Below are positions 1-11,842 of a stretch of 62,024 nt of DNA, piece by piece. The position numbers and the translations under genes are program-made. How positions within the stretch are numbered: position 1 is the first letter of the stretch; every line of letters starts with the position of its first letter. A model generated the notes under the pieces. It did not search any database. It saw only the letters and a program-made list of their open reading frames with translations, and was not told the origin of the DNA. Origin of the DNA: Chloroflexota bacterium (GTDB taxonomy: Bacteria > Chloroflexota > Anaerolineae > Anaerolineales > Anaerolineaceae); the NCBI GenBank assembly GCA_016838895.1, contig JAEKNU010000021.1, forward strand, positions 1 through 62,024, read 5' to 3'.

Positions 1-63
1 ATACGCGCTTCTCAAATTAATTTGGGTTGGTCTTTTCCTAAATCTTAGCTCTACCCCGTTTTA

Positions 64-91
64 TTGAGATGATACAAGTAATCATTATAAA
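64..91 (+). promoter_or_regulatory. Predicted katG promoter with PerR-like operator
   Basis: TTGAGA (64-69) and TATAAA (86-91) are separated by 16 bases and form a plausible sigma-70-type promoter. The bases TAATCATTATAA (79-90) match the last 12 positions of the PerR consensus TTATAATnATTATAA and overlap the -10 element, where a repressor would block RNA polymerase. The first three bases of the 15-mer do not match. Control of katG by PerR/Fur-family peroxide sensors is well established in other bacteria; its use here is inferred. The rest of 1-165 shows no gene. Confidence 0.45.
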
Positions 92-135
92 AATATTCCT
101 TTGGGGAATAAAAGCAATTTATGGGCAAATAATGA

Positions 136-2349
<2,214 letters not shown>

Positions 2350-2380
2350 ATTTCTGTTTGATAAAAGTTATAAGATGAAA

Positions 2381-2405
2381 GAGGCTACTGAAAAGTAGTC
2401 TTTTT
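2381..2405 (+). terminator. Intrinsic terminator of katG
   Basis: GGCTACT and AGTAGTC form a 7-bp stem (one G-U pair) around a GAAA loop, followed directly by TTTTT. It lies about 30 bases after the katG stop. Confidence 0.75.
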
Positions 2406-2668
2406 CATACCCCTCGCACTAAGGTCACCCTATGTGCTTTGCGACAGTTTCTGAACCAGATTCTTCCCTAAAATCAGGGAGATATTATACGCGATCCCTA
2501 TTGAATAATCTTTTTGTATCTTTAACAATTTTCTGCAAGCAATAGCGTTGCATATTTTTGTATTAGTAAACACGAACCTTCGACTCTCAAGATGCCCCAT
2601 GCTGAACATGTTAAGAAAACTTATGCGTTTCACATAAAATGTGGGAAAGAGCATTTCTTATTTCAGCA
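2406..2668. other. Intergenic region without recognisable gene
   Basis: This stretch separates the convergent ends of katG and the DHH gene. A 74-codon minus-strand open frame (2430-2654) covers most of it, but it has no ribosome site, no recognisable domain and unusual composition, so it is not called. I see no RNA gene and no clear terminator for the DHH gene. Confidence 0.5.
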
Positions 2669-3688
2669 TTACTCGATCAACGCCGCACCACTGCCTGTCT
2701 CATCCATAATCATTAAAAATCGACGTTCGATTTCGGTAACCAAAGATTCTGTGTCCAGCCCTTGCAGAGGAATCTGTCCACCAGCCATAGTTCCATGTCC
2801 GCCTGCTTTGCCGGGTGGGACAATAATTTGTTGAATAATTTTGCCGGCATTCTGCCCCATGGGTTCGGTGCGTAGTGAGAGGTGCAGGGTATCACCGTGT
2901 CGCCCAATGCAAAGTGCAGCATGTGCTCCTTGTAAGCGGATGATGATGTCCGCCATTTCTGCAGCGAAGTCGGGTTGCTCCATTGAACCAAGGCGGGTTA
3001 TGATTACGCGACCAAAAAGTTGGGTATCATGCAGCCCACGGGAGAAAGCACGGAAATATTCGGGGCTCAGGCTGGCAAGTTCTACTTTGGCCAATTCCTG
3101 TTGATCCAGTTGGTGGAGCAATTCTAAAAAGGCTGTTTCATCAGCGGGGGAAACGCCCCGCGACAGGCTACGGGTATCGGTTTTGAGTCCATAGTACATC
3201 GCTGTCGCCAAAATGGGATCGGGTTGGATTCCGGCGGCATCCAGATATTGGAATAGCATCGTGACTGTTGATCCCATCTCCGTACGAATATCGCAATACT
3301 TCACTGGGTCAATGATCTCTCGAACCGGATAATGGTGATCGATTACTATGTGTTGGGATTGCACAGAATCGAGGCGATTGTTCCCTGCGCCCGGTTGTGT
3401 ATCCACCTGTGCTACTGCGCTATAATCCTTGATGTCAGGCAGTACATCGACGTGCTCCCATTCGGGGGTCAGGCGCTTGAGCATAGCCTGGTTCTCTGCG
3501 CGGGCAATCAGGCCGCTGTAAACGAGTTGACTGGAAATGTTCCAGACTTCTTTGAACAGGGTTGCCAATGCCTTACCGGAAGCCAGAGAATCCGGGTCGG
3601 GATTATCATGTGTCAGGATCAGTACCGGGCCGGTCCCTGCAACTGCGCGTAATTGATCCAGGTGAGTTTGGGTAATCGGATTTTTCAT
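2669..3688 (-). CDS. DHH/DHHA1 family phosphoesterase (NrnA-like)
   Basis: The protein belongs to the DHH phosphoesterase superfamily, whose bacterial NrnA members degrade short oligoribonucleotides and dephosphorylate 3',5'-bisphosphonucleosides such as pAp. Visible metal-binding motifs are HDNPDPDS near residue 27, QVDTQPG near 95, and the name-giving DHH in VIDHHYP near residue 117. The C-terminal DHHA1 substrate domain carries GGHGTMAGGQ near residue 293. At 339 residues it has the normal NrnA length. Its ATG follows the stop of the upstream permease gene with no gap (TAA then ATG), so the two are probably cotranscribed and translationally coupled. The precise substrate (nanoRNA, pAp or a cyclic-dinucleotide product) cannot be told from sequence. 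Confidence 0.88.
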   Translation of the reverse strand: MKNPITQTHLDQLRAVAGTGPVLILTHDNPDPDSLASGKALATLFKEVWNISSQLVYSGLIARAENQAMLKRLTPEWEHVDVLPDIKDYSAVAQVDTQPGAGNNRLDSVQSQHIVIDHHYPVREIIDPVKYCDIRTEMGSTVTMLFQYLDAAGIQPDPILATAMYYGLKTDTRSLSRGVSPADETAFLELLHQLDQQELAKVELASLSPEYFRAFSRGLHDTQLFGRVIITRLGSMEQPDFAAEMADIIIRLQGAHAALCIGRHGDTLHLSLRTEPMGQNAGKIIQQIIVPPGKAGGHGTMAGGQIPLQGLDTESLVTEIERRFLMIMDETGSGAALIE

Positions 3689-5887
3689 TTATACCAAAGC
3701 ACTTTCATGACCAGAGTCATGCACAAAAATACAAGTGGATTTTGTTTCAGACACCATTTTTTTGACGAAATTCAGGTCAATCCATTCTGGAAGTCCAAAT
3801 ATTTGTAAATCAGTCAGCGAAGCCTGGGGAAGAAACTCATCTAAAACACCTTGGTAGACCACAGTCTTGGTGTTTTGAGGCATCCTTCCCAAACGGGTTA
3901 ATTGTTGAAGATAGTTATCTGCAGGCAGACGATTCTTTTCTTCGTTGACAACTGTAGTTAATTGGATACTACCACGCCAGTTTCGCGCAATCTGATAAGC
4001 CAGAAGCAGGGACAAGTCCAGATTTCTCAGACGTAGACCGATTTCCCAGTTCGGGCTTTGTTCTCTTATCCAGATATTAATTAGTTGCTCGCGTCCTAAA
4101 CCAGCCAAGGAATGAGGCGCAAAAAGCACCATGCCCATCTCATTTTCGATAGCTTTATTGTACATGGCTTGCACGTCTTTTTCGCGCATACCTTTAGAAT
4201 ACACCAGGAAAAGAATATTTGGTCTGAAAAAAGTGCTGCGAAATACATCCATGCTGACTTGTGCACCACTTTTGAGATTATCAGCCCTCAAAATTGCATG
4301 ATGTGCAAAAATACCATCTTTGCCAAAAGCAGTCATTATGGGCCTTAGCTTTTCCTTGAGAGCAGGATCTTTTTCCGGAGAAATTCCAACGACACGGATC
4401 GATCCGCGCGGGGCAGTTAGTGCTTTAATAAAGCGGTAACTGCCAAGCAGCGTATCACTGCTTGTGATGGGCATTAACAAACTTGGTTTCCAGGCGCGTT
4501 CCTGGTCAGTGGGAAGAGCCAACGTTCGTTTAGCTGCCCATTCTGCAACATTGACGAACAAACCACTGCGCACATCACTCCATGGGGTGGTTAATTGACG
4601 GCGGGTGAGATATGCATAGATTCCCAATACAACTGTGATTGCAACCAAACTGAAAGTAGGGTTTATCAAGAACATTACAAACACACAACCCAACAAACCG
4701 ACCAGCGGTACAATCCATGGAATACTGAATAGGGGACGAAAACTAACTAATCTCAGATTTTGTTCCAGCAGGACCACCCCGTTCAAGGTGGCGTAAGCAA
4801 TCAGGAAGAACATGGTGATAAGCGGGGCAATCGCATTTAATCCGCCGCCTGCCAATCCGAATACAAGCGCGCCAATTGCAAGGATACCAGTGATTAACAT
4901 GGCATTGCGTGGTTCACTCTTGGAAGTCAATTTTGCTAACCAATGTCCATTAGGGAGTATTTGTTGTTCAGATAGCGCTTGTAATAAACGTGGTGCCCCA
5001 ACCATTGAGGTTAAGGCTGATGAAAATGTAGCGGCCAGGATACCAGCCTGTACAGCTGGACCAAATGTGGATTTGTCTACCATGATGGTTAGATTATTGA
5101 CCAGTTCTTCCGGGGAAGCAACCCTGGAGAGCCAGTATGCGAGGCAGATATAGATGATAAAAGACAGCCCAACGGCAAGCAAAGTCCCTTTTGGAATACT
5201 GTCTCGTGGGTCTTTCAAGTCGCCTGACATGTTAACCCCTGCCAGCACACCGGTTACGGCCGGGAAAAACACGGCAAATACTTGCCAAAAATTTCCACCA
5301 TCAAAAGTACCCCAAACTTGAGGGGTGTGAATCATGCCCTGTTTGCCGAGAATTGCAAAACTGCCCAGAAAAACAGAAATCAGTGATATAACCATCACAG
5401 CCAGAATGCCATATTGGAATCGCGCGGCAAAATTGGCGCTGACCAGAGCAATGGTAAAAGCAATGAGAAAACTGATCAGCAACACAAGCAGATCAGGGTG
5501 GTTAGGGAAGATACTCACCCAGCCTTCTGTAAAGGCAAACAAGTAAAAAGCGACCGAAATAGACTGGGCCAGATATAAAGGAAGACTGATACTACCGCCC
5601 ACTTCTAACCCCAGCGATTGGGCAATGATCGAAAAAGCGCCTCCTGCTCGTACGCGGATATTAGTGGAAACAGACGATATGGACAAGGCGGTGGAGGCTG
5701 TAATCGCATTGGCTAACACAATGATCATCAGAGCGCCGCCTAATCCGGCATTCCCTACAACCCAGCCTTCGCGTAAGTACATGATTGCGCCAAGAATCGT
5801 AAGAACCGTAGGAGTAAAGACGCCGCTCCATGTACCTAATTTACCATTTTGATTTGCATTAGGATGGCATGAAATGCTTTTTGACAT
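3689..5887 (-). CDS. APC-superfamily permease with soluble C-terminal domain (SLC12-like)
   Basis: The first roughly 430 residues form about 12 hydrophobic segments, beginning with GVFTPTVLTILGAIMYLREG, the characteristic first-helix region of cation-chloride cotransporter/amino-acid permease relatives (SLC12-like). Residues about 430-732 are soluble and probably cytoplasmic, as in the NKCC/KCC family C-terminal domain. The substrate could be an amino acid or an ion pair; sequence alone does not decide. The ATG has a good AAGGAG site five bases upstream. The stop abuts the start of the DHH phosphoesterase gene, suggesting a two-gene operon and perhaps nucleotide-signal control of transport, though that link is only inference. 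Confidence 0.85.
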   Translation of the reverse strand: MSKSISCHPNANQNGKLGTWSGVFTPTVLTILGAIMYLREGWVVGNAGLGGALMIIVLANAITASTALSISSVSTNIRVRAGGAFSIIAQSLGLEVGGSISLPLYLAQSISVAFYLFAFTEGWVSIFPNHPDLLVLLISFLIAFTIALVSANFAARFQYGILAVMVISLISVFLGSFAILGKQGMIHTPQVWGTFDGGNFWQVFAVFFPAVTGVLAGVNMSGDLKDPRDSIPKGTLLAVGLSFIIYICLAYWLSRVASPEELVNNLTIMVDKSTFGPAVQAGILAATFSSALTSMVGAPRLLQALSEQQILPNGHWLAKLTSKSEPRNAMLITGILAIGALVFGLAGGGLNAIAPLITMFFLIAYATLNGVVLLEQNLRLVSFRPLFSIPWIVPLVGLLGCVFVMFLINPTFSLVAITVVLGIYAYLTRRQLTTPWSDVRSGLFVNVAEWAAKRTLALPTDQERAWKPSLLMPITSSDTLLGSYRFIKALTAPRGSIRVVGISPEKDPALKEKLRPIMTAFGKDGIFAHHAILRADNLKSGAQVSMDVFRSTFFRPNILFLVYSKGMREKDVQAMYNKAIENEMGMVLFAPHSLAGLGREQLINIWIREQSPNWEIGLRLRNLDLSLLLAYQIARNWRGSIQLTTVVNEEKNRLPADNYLQQLTRLGRMPQNTKTVVYQGVLDEFLPQASLTDLQIFGLPEWIDLNFVKKMVSETKSTCIFVHDSGHESALV

Positions 5888-6048
5888 CCGAACTCCTTGC
5901 TAGAAATCCCGTACGTATTCTGCATTGTATACCGTTACTGTTTACTTCAATAAAATTCCTGTTGGGGGTGATGATGTATGTCGCAAAGACCCCAATTTAT
6001 ATCCAATTAATTATAGCATGGAGTATTTTTTTTTAATCTTCCTTTTTT

Positions 6049-6154
6049 ACCCCCACTGGGACATCTCGACTTCGCTCGATGCAGCGCTACCCTGAAGGGC
6101 ACACGTCGAACCCGAGTTTTGGCCTCGGGCACCTCGATGGTGTGAAGAGGGCCA
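6049..6154 (-). pseudogene. Broken tRNA-Glu copy B with two inserts
   Basis: Read on the minus strand, this matches the intact tRNA-Glu from the anticodon stem (GGCCCTCT) to the acceptor, but it is interrupted twice: a short palindromic insert (CACACCATCGAGGTGCCCG) in the anticodon loop, and a longer insert in the T-loop containing CATCGAGCGAAGTCGAGATG. Compared with copy A it carries 18 extra bases in the T-loop insert (around 6088-6105), has two substitutions in the T-arm/acceptor end and lacks the CCA. It has no D-arm or 5' half and cannot be a functional tRNA. Confidence 0.7.
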
Positions 6155-6188
6155 TTAAAAAAAGAGACCATCTTACGATAGTCTCTTC
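6155..6188 (-). terminator. Duplicated tRNA-type terminator (copy A side)
   Basis: On the minus strand AGAGACTAT and ATGGTCTCT form a 9-bp stem (one G-U pair) around CGTAAG, followed by seven T. It is identical to the terminator directly after the intact tRNA-Glu and sits in the same position after broken copy A. Confidence 0.75.
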
Positions 6189-6280
6189 TGGTGCCCCCAC
6201 CGGGACATCTCGACTTCGCTCGATGCAGCGCCCGAACCCGAGTTTTGGCCTCGGGCACCTCGATGGTGTGAAGAGGGCCA
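6189..6280 (-). pseudogene. Broken tRNA-Glu copy A with two inserts
   Basis: This minus-strand copy begins at the tRNA-Glu anticodon stem and ends with an intact acceptor 3' strand and CCA. The anticodon loop is split by a 19-base palindrome-containing insert. The T-loop is split after GGGTTCG by an insert containing CATCGAGCGAAGTCGAGATG, after which the T-stem resumes at GTCCCGG. Without a 5' half it cannot fold as a tRNA. Both inserts look like short REP-type palindromes rather than random drift. Confidence 0.75.
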
Positions 6281-6314
6281 TTAAAAAAAGAGACCATCTT
6301 ACGATAGTCTCTTC
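6281..6314 (-). terminator. Intrinsic terminator of tRNA-Glu
   Basis: Immediately after the encoded CCA, the minus strand has a 9-bp AGAGACTAT/ATGGTCTCT stem, a CGTAAG loop and TTTTTTT. This is a textbook intrinsic terminator for a single-gene tRNA transcript. Confidence 0.88.
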
Positions 6315-6390
6315 TGGTGCCCCCACCGGGACTCGAACCCGAGTTTTGGCCTTGAGAGGGCCACGTCCTAGGCCACTAGACGATGGGGGC
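6315..6390 (-). tRNA. tRNA-Glu (anticodon CTC), CCA encoded
   Basis: The 76-base minus-strand sequence folds as a complete cloverleaf. The acceptor stem is GCCCCCA/TGGGGGC, the anticodon stem TGGCC/GGCCA encloses loop CTCTCAA with anticodon CTC, and the T-arm is TCGGG-TTCGAGT-CCCGG. The discriminator is A and CCA is encoded. It reads GAG codons for glutamate. It has its own promoter and terminator and is divergent from the polysaccharide locus. Confidence 0.96.
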
Positions 6391-6407
6391 GTCTGGTGAT
6401 GCTGAAA

Positions 6408-6437
6408 ATTTTATCACGGCTGGTAAAATCCTGTCAA
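6408..6437 (-). promoter_or_regulatory. Predicted tRNA-Glu promoter
   Basis: On the minus strand a perfect TTGACA (-35, plus bases 6432-6437) is followed after 18 bases by TAAAAT (-10, 6408-6413). The mature tRNA begins about 18 bases further on, a normal leader length. Confidence 0.7.
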
Positions 6438-6490
6438 CTTGCAGGAAAAATTGATTCATTTTGGACTTTTTCTGCCTTAAAATCTGCCCC

Positions 6491-6519
6491 TTGATGAACT
6501 TTCGGGGTCAGGTTATAAT
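6491..6519 (+). promoter_or_regulatory. Predicted main promoter of the polysaccharide locus
   Basis: TTGATG (6491-6496) and a perfect TATAAT (6514-6519) are separated by the ideal 17 bases. Transcription would start near 6526, just ahead of the AAAGGTGG ribosome site of the regulator gene. It is the best promoter I see for the following run of plus-strand genes. Confidence 0.75.
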
Positions 6520-6552
6520 TCAGGAGTTGAATTTTGAAAGGTGGAATAGCAA

Positions 6553-8047
<1,495 letters not shown>

Positions 8048-8049
8048 TT

Positions 8050-8904
8050 ATGAAAGATCAGGCATTGGAACTTATTGAAGAAACACCATTAACCATCATC
8101 AAACCTCCAAAAGGTTGGGCGGTGCTTAATTTTAAAGATATGTGGCGCTATCGTGAGTTGATTTATTTCCTCACCTGGCGTGATATAAAAGTGCGTTACA
8201 AACAAACTGCATTGGGTGCCAGTTGGGCGATCCTGAAGCCGTTTATGATGATGGTGGTATTCAGCATTTTTTTTGGTGGGTTGGCTGAAGTTCCATCCGA
8301 TGGTGTTCCATATCCGGTCTTTTCCTATACTGCCTTATTACCCTGGGAATTATTTGCTGGTGCGCTTTCCATTGCCAGCCGTTCATTAGTTGCGAACCGT
8401 CACATGATTACCAAAGTTTATTTCCCGCGTATCATTCTGCCGATATCTTCTGTTTTGGGTGGGTTGGTCGATTTTCTGATTGCTTTTGTGATTTTAATTA
8501 TCATGATGATTTTCTACGGGATTGCACCTACAACCAATATGTGGACATTACCACTATTTTTATTATTGGCATTGGTAACTGCCTTAGGAACCAGTCTGTG
8601 GCTTTCAGCGATGAATGTTTTGTATCGGGACATTGGCTACATCCTGCCATTCCTGACCCAATTCTGGCTCTTTATTACACCTGTTGTTTATCCGACCAGT
8701 ATGCTTCCTGAAAAGTACAGATTGATTTATGCACTTAATCCGATGAGCGGTGTGGTGGAAGGGTTTCGATGGGCTTTATTGGGTATACAAGATAGTGCAC
8801 CTGGACCCATGTTGATTGTATCATCCGTGATTTCAATGCTGATATTGATAACGGGTATTATCTATTTCCGCCGTACTGAACGGCAATTTGCAGATATGGT
8901 ATAA
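8050..8904 (+). CDS. wzm: ABC-2 polysaccharide export permease (Wzm-like)
   Basis: This 284-residue protein has six hydrophobic segments and the typical soluble start WRDIKVRYKQTALGASWAIL of the O-antigen/teichoic-acid exporter permeases (ABC2 membrane family, TagG/Wzm). It would dimerise and pair with the ATPase encoded next to export an undecaprenyl-linked polysaccharide across the cytoplasmic membrane. ATG with AAGGA seven bases upstream, two bases after the fcl stop. Nothing is missing. Confidence 0.93.
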   Translation: MKDQALELIEETPLTIIKPPKGWAVLNFKDMWRYRELIYFLTWRDIKVRYKQTALGASWAILKPFMMMVVFSIFFGGLAEVPSDGVPYPVFSYTALLPWELFAGALSIASRSLVANRHMITKVYFPRIILPISSVLGGLVDFLIAFVILIIMMIFYGIAPTTNMWTLPLFLLLALVTALGTSLWLSAMNVLYRDIGYILPFLTQFWLFITPVVYPTSMLPEKYRLIYALNPMSGVVEGFRWALLGIQDSAPGPMLIVSSVISMLILITGIIYFRRTERQFADMV

Positions 8905-8937
8905 GGCGTCAATCCGACGTATATATTGGACGATGTT

Positions 8938-10203
8938 ATGAGTGATTTAGCAATTCGTGTCGAAAATTTGGGTAAGCAGTACCGCATAGGTGGTCACGTA
9001 CAACAATACCAGACACTGCGGGAAAATCTGGGGCATAATCTAATGGCCCCGATTCGCCGTTTAAAATATGGCAAGCCTGCGCAGGATCAAATTTGGGCAC
9101 TCAAAGATGTCTCATTCGAAGTAAAAAAAGGTGAGGTATTGGGCGTTATTGGACGTAATGGCGCCGGAAAAAGCACCTTGTTAAAAATCCTATCTCGAGT
9201 AACAGACCCAACCACCGGCATCGCAGAAATTCGTGGTCGGGTTGGTGCATTACTGGAAGTAGGAACCGGCTTTCATCCGGAATTAACCGGCCGGGAAAAT
9301 ATTTTTCTCAATGGTGCAATTCTGGGCATGAAACGCATGGAAATTGAAAAGAAATTCGATGAGATCGTTGATTTTTCTGAAGTGGAAAAATTTATTGATA
9401 CCCCAGTCAAGCGCTATTCCAGCGGTATGACTTTACGTCTGGCCTTTGCTGTAGCGGCGCATCTGGAACCTGAAATTTTGGTGGTGGATGAGGTGTTGGC
9501 AGTTGGTGATGCCGAATTCCAGCGTAAATGTCTGGGCAAAATGAATGATGTTGCTCAGGAAGGCCGTACGGTTCTGTTTGTCAGCCATAATATGTCAGCT
9601 GTATTACGTTTGACGACTGAGAGTTTGGTGATTGAAAAAGGCGAGTTAGTTTTTCGAGCACCCACATCAAAGGCTGTTGATTTTTACCTTTCACGTGGGT
9701 TTGCACAGGAAGGGCAGCGTATCTGGAAATCAGATGAGATTCCGCAGTCTGCTGCACCATTCCAGCCTGTTTCGGTCAAAATCCTTAACCGTGAGGGAAC
9801 CGTGTCTGATACCGTTCGCTCTACTGAGGAAATACATCTTGAAATCGCCTATGAATTAAAAGAAGCCATTAAAGGAATACGGGTAGGTATTTATTTATTG
9901 AGCACACGTGGGGAATATATTTTCACTTCCTTTGACACTGATGAACCACAGGCATTTGAACGATTAACTGTGAGGGAACGAGGTAAATATGTCAGCCGTT
10001 GTACGATTCCGGCAGACACATTGAATGAAGGAAGGTTTGTTATCGGAGTGAATGCAAGTTCCTACCGGATAAAGAGTTATTTTCATGATGATCAGGCATT
10101 GATATTTAACGTGGATGCATCCGGAGCACCGGGTATGCATTGGGCAGAGAACCGCATGGGCCCTATCCGTCCACGTTTGGCCTGGGAAATTGAGGCAGAG
10201 TAA
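8938..10203 (+). CDS. wzt: ABC polysaccharide export ATPase with C-terminal substrate-binding domain (Wzt-like)
   Basis: The nucleotide-binding domain covers about residues 1-240: Walker A GRNGAGKST at 72-80, signature YSSGM at 160-164 and Walker B ILVVDEVL at 180-187. Residues about 250-421 form a beta-rich Wzt C-terminal domain, which in characterised O9a/O8-type systems recognises the finished, terminally modified chain. Its presence suggests that this exporter handles a capped polymer. The ATG at 8938 fits family alignments best; a TTG four codons upstream is possible. The adjacent methyltransferase gene is a candidate for the capping enzyme, though that is inference. Confidence 0.92.
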   Translation: MSDLAIRVENLGKQYRIGGHVQQYQTLRENLGHNLMAPIRRLKYGKPAQDQIWALKDVSFEVKKGEVLGVIGRNGAGKSTLLKILSRVTDPTTGIAEIRGRVGALLEVGTGFHPELTGRENIFLNGAILGMKRMEIEKKFDEIVDFSEVEKFIDTPVKRYSSGMTLRLAFAVAAHLEPEILVVDEVLAVGDAEFQRKCLGKMNDVAQEGRTVLFVSHNMSAVLRLTTESLVIEKGELVFRAPTSKAVDFYLSRGFAQEGQRIWKSDEIPQSAAPFQPVSVKILNREGTVSDTVRSTEEIHLEIAYELKEAIKGIRVGIYLLSTRGEYIFTSFDTDEPQAFERLTVRERGKYVSRCTIPADTLNEGRFVIGVNASSYRIKSYFHDDQALIFNVDASGAPGMHWAENRMGPIRPRLAWEIEAE

Positions 10204-10204
10204 T

Positions 10205-11818
10205 ATGGCATTCTCAACAAAGGACGACCTGAAAAATCTGATTAGTCAGATACCGTTTATGGCAGAATTGTACTGGTTGGTTCGCAATCGTGGGAAACCA
10301 ATTCAAAGTCGATTCTCATTACAGAACCTGGAAGCCGCTTTACCGAATATGATTGAACAGGCACAGGAACTTCGTAAATCAAAGAATGAACATCAAGATG
10401 AACCTTTTGCAAATCGCAATGTATTTATCTTTGCCAATTTACATTTTTGGATTGAACACGCAGCCCTATTAGGGACAGCTTTGGCTGCTCAAGGACATGA
10501 TGTCAATTTTGGCTATTTGCCATATGGTGATTGGCAGGCACCGATCAACCGGTTTGATTTACGACGTCAAAATGCCTATGCCAAAGCAATTATGGAAAAA
10601 CTTTCTCCATTGGTGAAATCTACCTCTCTATTGACATTGAAACCAAACTATAAACCACTGCCGCCAGCAGTTGAAGAAATCGTAGAGAAAGTTACCGATT
10701 ACGATGTACAGTACACGCTGCAAACCGAAGATATAGACAAAGAAAGCGATATTTATAAATTGCGTTATGAACGTAATACCAGAATTGCTCGGTCCGCGCA
10801 TGCCTGGTTAAAGAACGGCAAAGCGGATGTCGTCATTGTGCCTAATGGGTCTATCATTGAAATGGGTATTGTCTATCGCCTGGCTAAAATGCTGAATATT
10901 CAGGTTGTGACCTATGAATTTGGGGATCAGCGTGATCGAATCTGGATCGCTCATGATGATGAAGTGATGCGCCAAAATACAGATAAAGTTTGGGAAGCGA
11001 AAAAGGATATTCAATTAAATAAATCTCAGATGGAGCGAATTAAAGGCTTGTGTAATTCACGCCAAAAAGGCGCTATCTGGGAGAATTTTGCACGTTTATG
11101 GCAGGGTACACCAGCCAGCGGTGGAGAAAAAGTTCGTCAGGAATTAAAGCTGGATCATCGTCCGATTGCATTGTTGGCAACCAATGTACTGGGTGATAGT
11201 TTGACACTCGGAAGGCAACTATTCTCCAAGAACATGGAAGAATGGATTGTACGAACTGTGCAATACTTTGCAGGTATTGAGGATGTTCAACTGGTGATTC
11301 GTATTCATCCTGGTGAAGTATTAACACATGGCACATCCATGGAAGAGGTAGTTCGCAAAGTGCTGCCGGAGTTGCCGGAAAATATCCATGTAATCGGACC
11401 CGAAGAAGAAGTTAATACCTATGATGTGATGGAAATTGCTGATTTCGGTCTGGTTTATACCACAACTGTTGGTCTGGAAATGGCTATGAGCGGAATACCA
11501 GTGGTTGTAGCTGGCAACACTCATTATCGCAATCGTGGTTTTACCATGGATCCGGATTCATGGGTGGCATACTACAAAATGTTGCGCCCATTATTGGAAG
11601 CACCGGGACAATTCAAGTTGACAAAAGAACAGACGGAATTAGCCTGGCGTTATGCCTATAATTTTTTCTTTGAATATCCATTACCCTTCCCCTGGCATCT
11701 GGTGAATGCCTGGGATGATTTTGCCAATATTGATTTGCAGGCAGCCTTGACAGGTGAAGGCAAGAAGAAATATCAAGAGACTTTCCTCAATTTAGTGGGT
11801 AAACCACTCCATTGGTAA
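10205..11818 (+). CDS. KpsC/KpsS-like capsule polysaccharide biosynthesis protein (GT-B fold), paralogue 1
   Basis: A 537-residue soluble protein. Its C-terminal half carries the signature of capsule-synthesis GT-B proteins: VIRIHPGE near residue 360, then YTTTVGLEMAMSGIPVVVAG near residues 418-437, the nucleotide-sugar-binding loop. The N-terminal half has FANLHFWIEHAALLGTALAA, a GT-B acceptor-domain start. It is probably a glycosyltransferase, perhaps with an acid-sugar donor as for KpsC/KpsS. The ATG directly follows the wzt stop (TAATATG); a longer open frame starting inside wzt is not credible. A distant paralogue occurs at 31590-33185. Confidence 0.65.
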   Translation: MAFSTKDDLKNLISQIPFMAELYWLVRNRGKPIQSRFSLQNLEAALPNMIEQAQELRKSKNEHQDEPFANRNVFIFANLHFWIEHAALLGTALAAQGHDVNFGYLPYGDWQAPINRFDLRRQNAYAKAIMEKLSPLVKSTSLLTLKPNYKPLPPAVEEIVEKVTDYDVQYTLQTEDIDKESDIYKLRYERNTRIARSAHAWLKNGKADVVIVPNGSIIEMGIVYRLAKMLNIQVVTYEFGDQRDRIWIAHDDEVMRQNTDKVWEAKKDIQLNKSQMERIKGLCNSRQKGAIWENFARLWQGTPASGGEKVRQELKLDHRPIALLATNVLGDSLTLGRQLFSKNMEEWIVRTVQYFAGIEDVQLVIRIHPGEVLTHGTSMEEVVRKVLPELPENIHVIGPEEEVNTYDVMEIADFGLVYTTTVGLEMAMSGIPVVVAGNTHYRNRGFTMDPDSWVAYYKMLRPLLEAPGQFKLTKEQTELAWRYAYNFFFEYPLPFPWHLVNAWDDFANIDLQAALTGEGKKKYQETFLNLVGKPLHW

Positions 11819-11842
11819 GGGATAAATTACAGGTATTTATTT

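Larger units (their letters stand above)
6107..6332. repeat. Tandem 100-bp direct repeat (period 126) of tRNA-Glu tail and terminator
   Basis: Bases 6107-6206 recur at 6233-6332 without a visible difference. Each copy holds part of the tRNA-Glu 3' half, a GAGAC/GTCTC terminator hairpin with its T-run (minus-strand sense) and the start of the next acceptor end. A second shared block, beginning ACATCTCGACTTCGCTCGAT, occurs at 6061 and 6205 (offset 144, the difference being the 18-base extra segment). The array continues directly into the intact tRNA-Glu. The 5888-6048 stretch beside it holds only the upstream region of the permease and two T-runs. Confidence 0.9.

Noticed and set aside
2430..2654. 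74-codon minus-strand frame downstream of the DHH gene
   Set aside because: No Shine-Dalgarno sequence, no recognisable motif, and it fills an ordinary convergent intergenic region.
6061..6332. Possible CRISPR-like repeat-spacer array
   Set aside because: Only two repeat units, a repeat of 100 bases, no unique spacers of even length, and the repeat is clearly derived from tRNA-Glu and its terminator.
6007..6399. Overlapping open frames of 79 to 106 codons on both strands over the repeat array
   Set aside because: They arise from the tandem repeat and run through the tRNA and terminators; the translations repeat themselves, have no ribosome site and fit no domain.
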